Assembly: GCA_020740775.1 (NCBI GenBank)
Contig: JAHEWK010000012.1
Location: 372,001-436,000, forward strand
Length of the DNA stretch: 64,000 nucleotides
Direction: 5' to 3'
From: Ilyonectria destructans
Taxonomy: Eukaryota > Ascomycota > Sordariomycetes > Hypocreales > Nectriaceae
Under the pieces are notes generated by a model that searched no databases, was not told the DNA's origin, and worked only from the letters and a program-made list of their open reading frames with translations. This document shows, in pieces, positions 1 through 11,950 of the stretch (the first letter of the stretch is position 1; every line of letters starts with the position of its first letter). The position numbers were made by a program, and so were the translations under genes.

Positions 1-852
1 TGGTGGTGTTTTAAACGGTGCGACTTGTTGCAGGAGGAGAGTTGACGGTGGCCGTGGTGGTGATGGTTCGACGCGTCTCGTCGCGCTCATAAGTGCCCCT
101 CACTCAATTAAAGTGGTTTTTCAAAGGCTAAGTGCAGGTGGGTGTGGAAAACGGGCGAACAAAGGAGTTTTGTAAAATCTATACCGGGATCAAACTGAAG
201 CTTCAGTCGTGGGGAATCGCATCACCACCGAGCACTTCCAATTGCGATGCAGGCATCACAGGGAATTCTGGTATTCAAGCAGTGCATATAAGTGTAATTG
301 CTACTGAAGCTGGTACATACGACCATAGCTCTTAGAAAATACGGGATCCCGTCCGCTCTCCCTTAGTCAAGCTGAGAAGCGGCGAATTAGTACTCGGGTC
401 GGTGACGACCGGGGAATCCTCGCTGTTGTATGTTTTTTTTTGCCGATTTTCCCCTACTATTATTACTAGTCGGTCTTGCACTCCTTTTTTTACATATCGT
501 CCTCTATGGTTCAAACCCTTGTGTTTGTTGTAAGATATTGAATAGGTATCATGATGCACAAGGGCAGCTCGTAGTGGAGCGAAGAAGCTAGCAGCGCGTC
601 TGCGGTACGGTAAGAGCAAAGGAAGTGTCCAAATTGCTAAAGCCAGGTCAACTTGCTCCCGTTTGGGTGGCATGCATTCGGGTTGTCCAGAGATGTTTAT
701 ATGATAATTGTTATATCCAGGATTGAAATATGGTCGAAGCGGAGCACTTCGAGACCCATTTAAGCTGGTAACTATATATTCACCCCCCTCGCTCTCCATT
801 CGCTTTATCAACAGCCCCCAGCCGCCCACCCTCACAAGAAAATAATCTCATC
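1..852. other. Intergenic region upstream of the ankyrin gene
   Basis: No coding region is supported here. The short open frames on both strands lack recognisable motifs and compatible splice sites. The last part is the presumed promoter and 5' leader of the ankyrin-repeat gene starting at 853. Confidence 0.6.
773..780 (+). promoter_or_regulatory. TATA-like element before the ankyrin gene
   Basis: TATATATT lies about 73 bp upstream of the ATG at 853 and is followed by a C-rich leader. The spacing is plausible for a fungal core promoter; no transcription start can be read from sequence alone. Confidence 0.4.
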
Positions 853-2628
853 ATGTTTCAGCCCACCAAGTCTTTACAGTCTCGGATGAGCGACGATAGC
901 TTCGAGTCGCCCGGCTTAGCTCTATTTACCTCCATTCGCGACAACGACATACCGAGGCTGCAACAACTGATTGATGCCCTGACTCCCGCGGACTTGCATG
1001 AACGCCTAGAAGACGAATCCGTCTGGGGCATGCCACTCCACGTTGCAGCTCTTTGCAATAGCTCAGCAGCAGTGGAAATTCTTCTGAGTGCCGGCGCGAG
1101 TCCTCTAGCCTTGAGGCATTCAAGCGACGACGACCGGACGCCACTGGAGATAGCCGCTCGACAGGGCAATCGAGCTATTCTGCGACAACTTTGGCAACAC
1201 ATCGACCCCGATCACCATACCAATAACTACACAAACTTCCAGTCATGCCTTGTTTACGCTGCCATGTACGAACAAGTGTCGACTGTTGCTGACCTATTGA
1301 GTTGGTGGGATGGCTGGAGCCCTAAGGCTACGGAACAAGCCCTAAGCTGGGCGGCAATGAGATGGCAGGTTTACGTCGTCGAATTACTTCTATCCAAATT
1401 TTCGTTCAAGCAGCAGACCCTCGATAATGCTCTGGAATATGCAGCAAGCTTTAAGGCCAAGACAAGTGGCTTTGAAAGGATTGACTACCGGGGGGTTGAC
1501 TACCTGGAACAGCAACAGCTGATTGCGCTGCTAGTGGATGCAGGAGCCAACCCCAACACGACTCTCAACCGTTCATCTACCATCCTGTCAGCTGCTTTCT
1601 GTATGGATCTAGTCGGCGCATTGAAAGCGCTTCTTGAAAAAGGTGCGGATCCTAATGCAACAACCCGTACAGGAGTGTCTGCACTGCATCGCCTTGGCTT
1701 CCCAGTATCTATTAAACAAGCGCCTCCAACGAAACGTGGGTTGCATGAGACAGGTATCCGGCTCCTTCTCGAGAAAGGTGCTTCTGTTCGTCAGGAAAAC
1801 AAGTCTGGAGAGACCCCTATCCACTATGCAGCATGTGGCGCCAACCTTCGAATTCTTCAACTCTACCTCTCTGCATGCCCAGGCGACGAAGTCGACGATT
1901 TCATAAGGTCTAAAAACCGCCACGGAGAAACGTTGCTGCATCACGCAGCTGCAGGGTGCAGTATTGAGATTATTGAATATCTGTTATCTGATGGCGGCAT
2001 GAAAGATAGCATCAATAAGGCCAACTCAAATGGTTGGACCCCCTTTATGTGTGCCTTGGCTCAGACTGCCGTCGATGGCATCCCGCCTTTAGCAAACTGC
2101 AAAACGCTATTGCAAGCACTACCAGCCGTACAACTTCTGCTTGCCCACGGAGCCGATCCCCTTGTCGTCACGGCCGAGGGCTGGACGCCGTTACATTGCC
2201 TCGCACTCTACCATAGCGAGAATACCAGCGACGAAACTTTACAGCTGATTGACAAGCTTATTTCAGCAGGTGCGGATGTCGACGCTCTTGCTTTGTTTCC
2301 ATTTGATGACGAGCCAATTCCTGGCCACCCTCCGCCTTCTGGCCCCAAGGCATTCGGCTGGGGACACCAGGTTGAAGAAGTCATAAAGGACCCTGTAAGT
2401 AAGAGAATGATCGTTCGGTCCGGTCTCACACCGCTGCACTTTGCGGCCGCCCACGGTGCTGTGGGCGTGCTTGAGGCGCTTTTACGACATGGAGCCAATC
2501 CTGAGGCTGAAGATTCCACTGAAGCGTCGCCGGCGAGAACAGCAGGGGATTCAGCGCGGCTTAGGTACCAGCCTAAGACCCAAGAAAAGATCATCACCAT
2601 GTTGATAGGCGCTGGCGGTTCATATTAA
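853..2628 (+). CDS. Ankyrin-repeat protein, 591 aa
   Basis: A single uninterrupted frame encodes a 591-residue protein made almost entirely of ankyrin repeats. Repeat signatures recur from about residue 60 to the end: G-x-PLHVAA, D-RTPLEIAA, GETPIHYAA, GETLLHHAA, GWTPLH and LTPLHFAAAHGA, each followed by a second helix ending in a GA-x-P or GAD-x-D turn. There is no signal peptide, membrane segment, NACHT or HET domain, so this is a stand-alone cytosolic or nuclear scaffold of a type very common in filamentous fungi. Repeats around residues 100-250 are degenerate. The first ATG is used because a TATA-like box precedes it; the in-frame Met at residue 12 is an alternative. No specific function can be inferred. 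Confidence 0.85.
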   Translation: MFQPTKSLQSRMSDDSFESPGLALFTSIRDNDIPRLQQLIDALTPADLHERLEDESVWGMPLHVAALCNSSAAVEILLSAGASPLALRHSSDDDRTPLEIAARQGNRAILRQLWQHIDPDHHTNNYTNFQSCLVYAAMYEQVSTVADLLSWWDGWSPKATEQALSWAAMRWQVYVVELLLSKFSFKQQTLDNALEYAASFKAKTSGFERIDYRGVDYLEQQQLIALLVDAGANPNTTLNRSSTILSAAFCMDLVGALKALLEKGADPNATTRTGVSALHRLGFPVSIKQAPPTKRGLHETGIRLLLEKGASVRQENKSGETPIHYAACGANLRILQLYLSACPGDEVDDFIRSKNRHGETLLHHAAAGCSIEIIEYLLSDGGMKDSINKANSNGWTPFMCALAQTAVDGIPPLANCKTLLQALPAVQLLLAHGADPLVVTAEGWTPLHCLALYHSENTSDETLQLIDKLISAGADVDALALFPFDDEPIPGHPPPSGPKAFGWGHQVEEVIKDPVSKRMIVRSGLTPLHFAAAHGAVGVLEALLRHGANPEAEDSTEASPARTAGDSARLRYQPKTQEKIITMLIGAGGSY

Positions 2629-2829
2629 GAAATTGTTCGAAACTATGGAAGGAAACTAAGTGGGTAAGGAATCTTAACAATTCAGACACTGGTTTACGAT
2701 AATCTCGAGGAACAGCACAGGAGGTAAATGTTCATCTTCCCCCGCTTCATCCTAATCCCACAATGAGATGAGTAACACTCTCCCCCTTGACCAAGAACGC
2801 TTGGGCTGAAACATCTTACCGTCTGTCTT

Positions 2830-3591
2830 TTAGTCCTGTGGCGGTGGGTAAGGTGAGAACTGGTAATTTTGGTCGCGCAACAGCCAGTTGAGGGTGTACG
2901 GGTTGAGACCCCCAGCCTCGGTACTTGTGCCGCGCCCAGGGTATATAAGGCGGCCGGGGCTCTCAGGGTTGATCTCATCGTCCAGGCTATCCGGGTTTTG
3001 TCGAAGGATCAATCGCAAACCAGGAGATGCGACATATCCTTCCCGCTAAAGCCGCTCTCCGAAGGTTTGTAGGGCAGCAATAACGGGATCGTCATATTCT
3101 GCCCCTACCTGCAGAGGCGCCCCGACCCACCACCTCGTTATTTCATTATCTCTGCAGGTAAACCCATTCGTCGTCGTCGAGTCAGTCCTTTCACGGTTGA
3201 CGCGCCAGGCGCCATTATCTGTCTCTACCGCGTGCTGCCCATGATAAATGGTCATTCTAGGGATTCCCATACATGTGTGACCATCATCGCTCTGTCGCAG
3301 AAATCTATAGCGTCTCGTGTCATCGGAATCACGGGCGACATCGATGTGCAAGTGGAATACTGTTTGTGGTGGTACTGGTTAGCCTGATTGCCACTGCCAG
3401 CGGCGTAGTGGAGGCTCAGATCACCATTTTCAATGCCTCGGAGGATCGTAGTTAAAAAGGGAATACCACCATTCGGGTGTTCTTCCTCGGTGTCGTAGAC
3501 GTAGATAAATCGCTTGTCGGATGTGCTCTGCTCTGACCGCGTGGTGTTGGACGAGGAGGAAACGTGGCACAGGGCAGTATCAACAGCCAGG
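2830..3591 (-). pseudogene. Broken hypothetical gene with one in-frame TAG
   Basis: On the minus strand a coding-looking frame runs from about 3591 to 3425, splices through a 50-nt intron (3424-3375: GTGATC donor, GCTAAC branch, CCAG acceptor) and continues to 3046, where a TAG interrupts it. The identical frame then stays open from 3045 to a second stop at 2830, encoding about 70 more residues (segments such as LRQNPDSLDDEINPESPGRL and NPYTLNWLLRDQNYQF). The upstream part includes FIYVYDTEEEHPNGGIPF. TAG is one transition away from CAG or TGG, so a nonsense mutation is the simplest reading; a terminal intron or readthrough are alternatives. No start codon was found, because the frame is closed upstream of 3591. 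The family is not recognised. Confidence 0.4.
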
Positions 3592-4787
3592 CTGCGTTCT
3601 CAACCAAGCGAGTGAACTCAAGTATCTGCAAGCTCTATTTAATACCTCTTTCAACGCTGGGAGATTAATCCTGATGCCCGTGGCATAGCTTCATCAACGC
3701 CCAATACGCCCGATAAAGGGCTGAGTGTAGGAGCGCATAAAAGTGTGCCAGGCGCGGCGCTGGTCTTTATTGCTAGACTTTTGACCATCACTAAGTCCAT
3801 CTGGCTATCATCAAGAGACACGATAGGCACCATGCCGCTGACCAACACTCGCTTAATAGACTACCGAGAAAGAATGTAAATTTCCGTGCCTGTACAACAT
3901 GGAGATCCGAGGTGCGACGGGGAAAGGGGAAGCCTTCGGTTGTGGGATCTTCACCAACAGGGTTTGACATGGCTATGGGCAGGAAGAGTTCCAGCATACA
4001 GAGCGATGACATGCATATCATGCGATTGATTGTGGAAGGGTTGGGATGCAAGCACAGATTGCGCAAGTATGCGAGACACATGCGCCTTGATGTATGAAGC
4101 GTCAACAATATAACAAACTCAGACACGAAATACCTCTGGAGGGAAATCATTCAACTGGATGGCATCTCGCAGACGCCTGAAACTCGTTGGCTTCTAAGGC
4201 TGATGTGAGCAAAGAACGCTCAAAAACGAACTTCCAATAGCGCCGTTCATCCCCAACTGATACGTATCATGGGAGTTGGTGGCGGCGTCTAGACCGCTGA
4301 GAGGCTGTCTAAAGGTGTGGTGTTACTACCCAATGAATGGAGCGCTCCAACAGCAGATTGATACATAGTCCGAACAAGCTTTAGTTTTAAGGTTGTCTCT
4401 TCTCGGATCGTGCACAGATCCAATGAGCTCGTCATAGGACGTCCTTGTTTCGTTAAGGTTACCAATGAGATTGATATGTGGCAAACCTCTGTTATTGACG
4501 CTTCTTGTCCCGTGTTCACCTCAGCCGCAGCTGCAACGCCATGGTGAGACCTAAGAAGCGGGGTTGAGAGTGTGACAGTAGATGCCCAGGGGATTGGTGA
4601 GGGACTTGATGTGGTATGGGAGATTGAAAGAGTGAGGTGCCCTTTAGTACGGCAATGAAAGATATATAAAGACTGGACTGGTCGCTCTTGGACGATACTT
4701 ATGAACTGCACCAGACAAGTTACTCTTGGGTGATCTATCTATTGAACCACTTTCTTCTTTCCTCACTACCCTGCACGCCTCGCCATC
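3592..4787. other. Intergenic region, nothing recognised
   Basis: Short unrelated frames occur on both strands, none with family motifs. The right end is the promoter of the DUF2278/lamin-tail gene. A missing 5' exon of the broken minus-strand gene could lie at the left end but was not identified. Confidence 0.5.
4663..4670 (+). promoter_or_regulatory. TATA box of the DUF2278/lamin-tail gene
   Basis: A textbook TATATAAA lies 118 bp upstream of the ATG at 4788, followed by a pyrimidine-rich CTTTCTTCTTTCCTC stretch just before the start. Both features are typical of regulated fungal promoters. Confidence 0.6.
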
Positions 4788-5819
4788 ATGCCTCTTTTGA
4801 ACTACGGTGTCTGGAAGGCTAAGCCGACCGCGATCGAAGTAGAGCGCGACGACAATAAGCCGCACGCCCAACTTGAATTTGAGGATGGGGGCGAAATGAA
4901 ACTACGCGCCGCCATCAACGTCAAGTCCTCCGACAGCCAGGACTCCAGACTAGTCTACTGGCTGATAAAGGACTTCCAGCATCCCATCCGGGAGAGGCTG
5001 AAGGCCTTGGCCATTGGTTGGCACGACATGTGTCTTGGTTCATCCCACGATAGAATCAGTCTTGACCTGCTGCGTGATTCACTCGTCAACTTGGGTGATG
5101 GAAAATTAGCTCCGCACAGTCTCCCGGGCCCTAACAACGACGTCTCGGACGCCATCGAGCTCTTCTCCCAAGATATCGGACAGAAGGCTCCAACGGTGTA
5201 TGTGTTTGGTGAGAGGTTCTTCAACTGGGACAAGAACGAGGAAGGAGTTCATGATGTTCACATGAACCAAGGCAACAGCGGAGGTTTTAGGAAAGCCAAC
5301 GCGGTCAACCAAGATGGAGGGTTGATCTTGGAGTTTCCAGACGGGGGTTGGGAGGCCTTTTTGACCGCGTTTGCTTCGCAGACTGAGAAGACCGACCCAA
5401 AAGGGAACCCAATGGGCAGAACGTTTGGGGAATTGCTGGGGGGAACACCTCCGCCTGCGACGCCAGATATTGCCATTGCCGCAGCCATCATCAATACCGT
5501 CGGACAGGACGGCATCGACAATCCGGAGGAGGTGTATCTCCGCAACAAGTCTGGAGCGGCCGTGTCCGTCGCGGGCTGGCGGATCGAGAACAATGCGGGG
5601 AATCACTTCACCCTGCCAGACGCTGCGTTGCTGGCGGCCAACGGAGGCCGGCTCGGCTTTAAAATCGGCGGTGTGCCGCTGGGTAACAGAGGCGGGACGA
5701 TCATTCTCAAGAACAAAAGTCTCCAGGAGGTTGATTCCGTTACGTACTCCCAGGACCAGGTGGGCCGGGATGGGGAGCTGGTCGATTTTGGACGAGACCG
5801 CGCGACCTTGGTCGGCTGA
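4788..5819 (+). CDS. DUF2278 (YukJ-type) + lamin-tail domain protein, 343 aa
   Basis: A single exon encodes 343 residues. Residues 1 to about 215 match the DUF2278/YukJ pattern: the N-terminus MPLLNYGVWKAKP, the central block YWLIKDFQHPI and the block GVHDVHMNQGNSGGF, typical of the family's conserved His-Asn region. From about residue 230 the sequence changes to a lamin-tail (LTD) beta-sandwich, with EEVYLRNKSGAAVSVAGWRI, a hydrophobic FTLPDAALLAANGG and a final GGTIILKNKSLQEVDSVTY. This domain order is known from bacterial and fungal members; the biochemical role is not established. The gene has a good TATA box and no introns, consistent with either an old horizontal acquisition or a short inducible gene. 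No signal peptide is visible. Confidence 0.8.
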   Translation: MPLLNYGVWKAKPTAIEVERDDNKPHAQLEFEDGGEMKLRAAINVKSSDSQDSRLVYWLIKDFQHPIRERLKALAIGWHDMCLGSSHDRISLDLLRDSLVNLGDGKLAPHSLPGPNNDVSDAIELFSQDIGQKAPTVYVFGERFFNWDKNEEGVHDVHMNQGNSGGFRKANAVNQDGGLILEFPDGGWEAFLTAFASQTEKTDPKGNPMGRTFGELLGGTPPPATPDIAIAAAIINTVGQDGIDNPEEVYLRNKSGAAVSVAGWRIENNAGNHFTLPDAALLAANGGRLGFKIGGVPLGNRGGTIILKNKSLQEVDSVTYSQDQVGRDGELVDFGRDRATLVG

Positions 5820-8800
5820 GAGAAGCGGAAGGGGACCCCTGAGCGGGCGAGGGCGTTGGCTGAGAGAGTCTGAATATGATCTACAGTTCTAGGGGAGTCG
5901 CTTAACGAGGATGAGATGTTGATATGCCGTGCGCCAAGTTTATTGGGATTTATGGCTTATTTCGCCTCGGTGGATGTAACTAAGAAGCCATAGACAGACT
6001 CCTTAGTCCCAAGATCAGACAATAGAGTCATCTCTCACACTATTTAGAGAAGCCTAGAAGAGCCGCATTCATGTTCACATTGTAGTTCTGTGAGCTTGTT
6101 AAGAAAATGACCCTGGTACGGACTAACCTGGATGACAACACCTCTTCTTTCCCGCATCGATATCCCCGCAAGACACACGTATCGTTCCAGTCAACTGAAA
6201 CATTTAATTTACTTTGCGTTTATCGATGCCGGGTACAGGATGCTCAAGAGCCGAGAATAGATGGGGTGAGGTTGCAGTGCAGATGCCGAAAGAGGCTGCA
6301 GCGCCTAGTCTCGTGTTGGTGCTACCCTGTACCTTGCATGGCGGGTGCTTGGGCAGGGAAATGGATCCTTGGGATAAAAGAACAAGTATAGAGGGCGTGG
6401 AGGGATTTACGAGTTAGCCAGCGCAACATATAAGATGCACTATTGTGGCATGGGGTATGTCACTACAATCGTCACCTGCATCTGCCGTGTTCGACAATCT
6501 GGCCGTGATCAAACATGCAGATGTCGAACGTTGCACGGTTACAGGGTCTTGCATTTGCGGCATCATTAGCTGCAGGTCTGCGGGCTTGCTGCAGTCATCC
6601 CGCATACTCTACTTCCACAATATCATGCTTTGCATGAGAAATACGAGAAATGCGGTTGGCCCAGCCAGTAAATGGCTGTTATTGTCGAACGACGGATGAG
6701 TGAGCTGTGAGAGAGTGGGCCAGGATGTTGGTCACTATCACCAAGATAATAGGAGATAACAATTGCAATAACATGGCGGTCAAAGCTGGGGCTGATGCCA
6801 TTTGCTGGCACTGTCACTTGACAACACGGACAATGAGAGAAGAAGCAGGAACCAGGATAATCCCTCTACATAGTCCTCACTTCCAACTGGCAGTACACGA
6901 TGCAGGAGTGCCCAAGGCATCGCATAGACCCGAGACCTGACAACTGAAAGGCCATAAGAGAGAGAATGTGGAGTAAATGTCGGCGATTATCTACGGGCCA
7001 TCGCCGAGAGGTTGGCGTTTGTGTCCCCGTTGAGCAGGCCGTGATGGTCAAAGCCTGTGCTCTGTGCCAAGGTTCTCCATTTGAGCAATCATTCTGCACG
7101 GCCATAATAACAATACTATCAATTTTCTTACAACAGATGCAACCTCTTTGTTCTAGGCTTGGACGTCTTCAGTCGTTGACGGTGACGAGCCCCGATGTGG
7201 GGCAGATATTTATATGTCCCTGGGAGATCGGATCTGCGAAACACCGGACATATTCGCCAGCGGCGTGCTAGTCCGCATCCGGAGGCGAGCACGATACGAG
7301 TATTGCCTTTCGGGATATATTCAATAGCTACGGGTCTAGCCAGACGCATGGCAAGGTGACGGTGTGATCAACTGGGCCGATGTTGCCGTTGGGCTGCAGC
7401 TGATGAAACCGGCCGTGGACGGTCACCGTCAGGAGCGGAACCTTTAATAATAAGAGGCTAAAGAAACGGGCAGCTTGGGCGACGGTGGCCGAACAGCGCG
7501 ATGCCAAAACAGGGCCAAGTTCGTTTCTGGGCGCCACAACTGGGATTTGCTGCAGGGGTGGGATCCAGCTACCAGGAGAGAGGCGACCTTTTGTGCTTTG
7601 GCCGTGTAATTTGTTATTACTTTTAAGGATCCAGTGATTGGACCATTGTTTCCGCCGCCTGTTTGGACGCGTGCCCGGCAGCTGAAGGGCAAATGATGTG
7701 AGACACTCCCCTGATTGCTCTCTGCGTCTACGGCTTGTGGGAGGCCGGGAATGCAGGTGTGACGCTGCAGGTGCGGCTGGCTTGCACCGCCCCTGTGGAC
7801 AAATTAGGGACCATTGGGCGGTCTTCTTTTGTTTTGGGTTTTACACTTCCCACGATGGTTATCGCGGATAGAGTTGTGGATGGTAAAAATATCCCGGCGT
7901 GAGGGTGTGCATGGATTTGCCTCGGAGTCGTTGCCGAGGACCAGGATGTGTAAGCTGTAGGTGGGCGGGGACAGGGAAGGGAGGATTTGAGGAGGTATTT
8001 TGCGTGCGTTTGCGTTGGTTTCTACTATTCGTTACAGTAGGATTCTTGGTGTTTTCTCGTGTTGGTGTTGGTGATGGACGTGTTATATCACCAGCCTATT
8101 TTGGGGAGTATTGAACGGACTTAGCTGGCTGAGGGAATGCGCTCTTGCTGACGGGCTGATGACGATGACTGATGCAGACGCGGAAGAAGCTATACCCAGC
8201 CTTCTTTTAGCTTGGATGACTTCTTCGATGATGGCCAGAGGAAGCCATCACCAAACCGTCCATCAAGCAGCACCGCAATTATCACCACGATCAATCCCCG
8301 TCAGTAAATTACCTTCAATCCCACCAACATCCACTTTGCTCAATTGCTCGCATCATCGGCCATCTGCCTGTCTATCCGCCTTGGCGACCATCTTCAGTCT
8401 AGACCCTTCCATATCAAGGCCGCGTCAACCCATCGCCGACGCCATCGCCGCCATCTCTCCAGGTCTACCTGACCCATGCCAAGCCGGGCAACGATAGCTC
8501 AGGAACCGCGCAGGGCACTAGAAGCCCAGCTCGGCGCTAGCAGACTCGCCGCCATCACGGCCGCAGCACATGGGAGTTGACGGCGCTAGAGTCGCGGCCG
8601 TAGTCACCCTCCACGCCGTTAGCATCGCAGTGAAGCCGCAGAGTGGCCTGGACTATTTGCTCCCCTTCAGCTGGCCTAATTGCACAGACCACATTCCAGG
8701 CCCAGCGGTATGGTAGAGAAATGAGCCGATAGTAGACGCACTCGCACCGGAGCGTGCGGTGGTGGTAGCATAAAATGAATAACTTCACCGCTTCGACGAG

Positions 8801-9957
8801 CGTAGCCTCGCACATTGTGCTTCCAAAAGGCTGCCAGGTGGCCATGATCTCAACTTACTCACTCACCAACACAGCGCTGGATACGAGATGCGGCACATTA
8901 TCACATCACATCTGCAAGCCGCTCCGGGGAAGAAAATGCGTCCGGGGGACCTGGCCGGGTTGAGGGGCTATTGTTAGAGCATGGCACGACACAACGTCCA
9001 CTCCACCAAGGATTCCCATGTCGATACCATTAACATCTCTCTTTTCTCTATCATTCTCACAGGGCTGGATACGTATCAAATCCCTGGATACTCAAGGATT
9101 AGGGGCCCGAGAGCCAAGAGGCGCAACGCCGCACGCCCGCCTACAGGAGCCGGGCACCCGTGATAGGGCAGCCCAGTTGCCGCTTTGGGAAATGAGTTGC
9201 AACCTGCTATTGCAACCCGCGCGAGTCGCTTTGTTTTCTCACTCCCATTGTGACCAGGAAATCCAGTCACATCAGGAACCCACGCGCCTAGAGACTGATC
9301 GACATGATAGTTGTTCATTGAACTGGTAGGCGCCGACGGAGGAGACAGGCTACTCCATTCCGTTAGAGCCAGTACTGTAGACGCCTCACCCGCGCTAACT
9401 AAGATGGCAAACCAGGCAAAGGCCGATTTAGCCTCCTTTCCCAGCTTGGAGATCGTCTCTGGGATCTCGGCACGAGACGACCAGCCCGAAATGGATCCCG
9501 GCCAAATCCCTCCGGCCTGTCCCTGACCACAACCGTTCCCCACGAAAGCTGGGCTAACGCCAGGGACCAGGGCGCCATGGGACCGTGGACCGCAGCTTGC
9601 AGGGCTCGTGGAACTGAGATGCCGAAGCCTCTTCAGCCATTCTAGGGGCAAGGTCAGCACACATCCTCTGCTCCTTGTTGGTCTACCCGGCGGTAGTGTA
9701 TATGAACCCACGGCCGACCCTCCCTCACGGATCGTGTTTCTTGTCAGATCAGTACCTGGTGAGGCCATCTCAAGTTTCGTTCTTTGGAAACTTCTGTCTT
9801 TTCATTCTCTATCTTTGTCACTCGCTATATGTTTCGTTAATTTGCTTCGGCTTATACACACTCGCTTCATCACAACCACACACACTCAATATCTTTTCAC
9901 CAAACCTCCTTCACTTTCCTCATTTTATAGTATTGTCTATTTGAAAGTCCATCAGCC
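5820..9957. other. 4.1-kb gene-poor region
   Basis: No gene is supported. All frames are short except a 230-codon minus-strand frame at 9076-9768, which has no recognisable motif and lies in the presumed peroxidase promoter. The final 200 bp before 9958 are strongly pyrimidine-rich with CA/CT runs, typical of the 5' leader of a highly expressed fungal gene. No repeats of note and no tRNA-like cloverleaf were seen. Confidence 0.5.
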
Positions 9958-11307
9958 ATGAAGTTCAACTCAATCCTGGCCACGGCCCTCGCCGTTGTGC
10001 CTCTCCCCGGCGCCGTGGCCCACCCCAAGATGGAGGCGAAGATCCAGGAGCTCTCCGCCCGCGCCTTCAACTACGACACGTTCGATTCCAACCAGGTCAT
10101 CGGCGACCTCCGCTACCTGAACTGGTGGCAGCTGTCCGGCTCTGGCCGTGATATCAAGAACATCCTCCAGGGCAACGGTAACCCCCAGAGCCGCGCTACG
10201 TACTGGGGTGTCGCGCGCCTCGAGTCGAACTGGTGCCACAGAGACACTTGCTGTGTCTGGAAGTACATCTCTGACGACCTCGAGGAGCTCTTCCGTGGTG
10301 ACTCGGGTCGCTGTTCCCGCTGGGCTCGATATGCCATCCGTATGGGCTTCCACGACGCCGCCACCTGGACTCTCGCCAACGAGAAGGCCGGCGGTGGTGC
10401 TGATGGCTCTATCATCCTCGCTGGCGAGCTCACCCGCCGCGAGAACAGCGGTATCTCCGCCATGGGTGCCCAGTACCAGGCTATTTACAAGAAGTACCAC
10501 GACACCTACGGCTTCCAGGACGTTACCTACGCCGACCTCATCCAGATGGGCGCCAACATCGCCACCGTTGTCTGCCCTCTTGGTCCTCGTGTTCGCTCTT
10601 GGGTCGGCCGCAAGGACAGCAGCACTCCCTCGCCCCCAAACCTGCTGCCCAGTCCCTTCTCGGATGCCGACACCCTTCTCCAGCTCTTCATGGCCAAGAC
10701 CATTGGCCCTGACGGCCTCATCGCCCTGCTTGGCGCCCACACCACCTCTCAGCAGAACTTTGTCAACGTCTCCCGCGCCGGCGACCCTCAGGACAGCACC
10801 CCTGGTGTCTGGGACGTCCTCTACTACCAGCAAACCCTCGGCAAGGTTGCGACTCCCGAGCGTGTCTTCATGTTCCCTAGCGATATCAACTTGTCCAAGC
10901 ACCCCCGAACCAGCCCTGCCTTCCAGGCCTTTGCCGGCCCCGGTGGCCAGGGCATGTGGAACGACGTAAGTACCCCTTCCCAGTCTTGCAACCGACGGAC
11001 TGCTGACATCAAACTACAGGACTACGCTCGCGAGTACATCCGTCTCAGCCTGCTCGGCGTCAACAACATCAACAAGCTCACCGAGTGCACCAAAGTGCTC
11101 CCCCAGCCCGTCTCCAGCTGGGACGAGCCCGACGCCGGCAAGATGAACAAGTGGCTCGACAGTGACGACTACTCGCAGACGTCCAAGGACGTGTCCTGGG
11201 ACGTCGAAAGCGGCAGCTACATCTCTGCCCCGGAGAGCAAGATCCCCGGCTGGACCAACACGCGCCCTCGCCGCCAGCGCAACAAGTGGGGTGGCTTCTC
11301 CTGGTAA
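9958..11307 (+). CDS. Secreted class II heme peroxidase (ascomycete type)
   Basis: Two exons (9958-10965 and 11020-11307) are joined over a 54-nt intron with GTAAGT donor, CTGACATC branch and CTACAG acceptor. The intron is a multiple of three with no stop, so it is easily mistaken for coding. The 431-residue product has an N-terminal signal peptide (about residues 1-21, ending GAVAHPKME). The distal heme pocket is RMGFHDAATW with Arg128 and His132, a calcium-site block GGGADGSI follows, and the proximal histidine is in LLGAHTTS (His261). These place it in the plant/fungal/bacterial peroxidase superfamily, class II, which oxidises phenolic or lignin-like substrates with H2O2 outside the cell. 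Substrate cannot be assigned. Codon use is strongly C-ended, suggesting high expression. Confidence 0.88.
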   Translation: MKFNSILATALAVVPLPGAVAHPKMEAKIQELSARAFNYDTFDSNQVIGDLRYLNWWQLSGSGRDIKNILQGNGNPQSRATYWGVARLESNWCHRDTCCVWKYISDDLEELFRGDSGRCSRWARYAIRMGFHDAATWTLANEKAGGGADGSIILAGELTRRENSGISAMGAQYQAIYKKYHDTYGFQDVTYADLIQMGANIATVVCPLGPRVRSWVGRKDSSTPSPPNLLPSPFSDADTLLQLFMAKTIGPDGLIALLGAHTTSQQNFVNVSRAGDPQDSTPGVWDVLYYQQTLGKVATPERVFMFPSDINLSKHPRTSPAFQAFAGPGGQGMWNDVSTPSQSCNRRTADIKLQDYAREYIRLSLLGVNNINKLTECTKVLPQPVSSWDEPDAGKMNKWLDSDDYSQTSKDVSWDVESGSYISAPESKIPGWTNTRPRRQRNKWGGFSW

Positions 11308-11950
11308 ACGCATACTTGCGGCTCGCGTGAGCTGCAGCATCCTTTGCACAATTTTCTTAATAAAAACAACTGTCTACCAGCATGATTTCTGCACTGGGCG
11401 GAGAAGAAAAAACTGTCACAATTCTTGAACAGTATACTCTAATAATGGGGGAGGATTGAATGAGAAATGGGACTCCTGGATGGCGTTGATGCAGCGGTTC
11501 CTGGAACAAGGACATGTGCAGGTTGATAGAACATAGGAGCCTTTGGATAGGATATATAATTCTGCCACGGCCTAATATACACCACTACTATTCTTCATGA
11601 CAGCCAATATTCCATCAACGTACATGTGCTTAATGACCTTCCATCTCATGACCGGCGCCCGGAGGTCGGACCGGAGGTGGCCGTCGAGTTGCCTAAATAG
11701 GCAATCCTCAAAGGAACGCACGACCCAGTGTCGGAACGTCGGGAGTCATCCATCAAGATGAAACTCACACAGACCTCAGAGCATTCCGTTCGGTTGTAAC
11801 GCCTGCCAAGTAAATTATGACTTGGACATAATGATAATAATGATCTCCCGAACGTTGGTTCCCTGTCACTCGTGAGACGACGCTTGGAGGATGGGACTAG
11901 GATGATGCATGTTTGGAGTCCAACTACTATCCCCTAACACTCTTAGAACT
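11308..11950. other. Intergenic region between peroxidase and minisatellite
   Basis: Holds the presumed 3' UTR of the peroxidase and otherwise nothing recognisable. Confidence 0.5.

Noticed and set aside
9076..9768. 230-codon minus-strand frame upstream of the peroxidase
   Set aside because: No ATG context, no family motif, biased composition, and it covers the presumed promoter of a strongly expressed gene.
9970..10902. 310-codon minus-strand frame antisense to the peroxidase
   Set aside because: A by-product of the C-ended codon bias of the real gene; composition is Val/Gly/Glu-rich nonsense.
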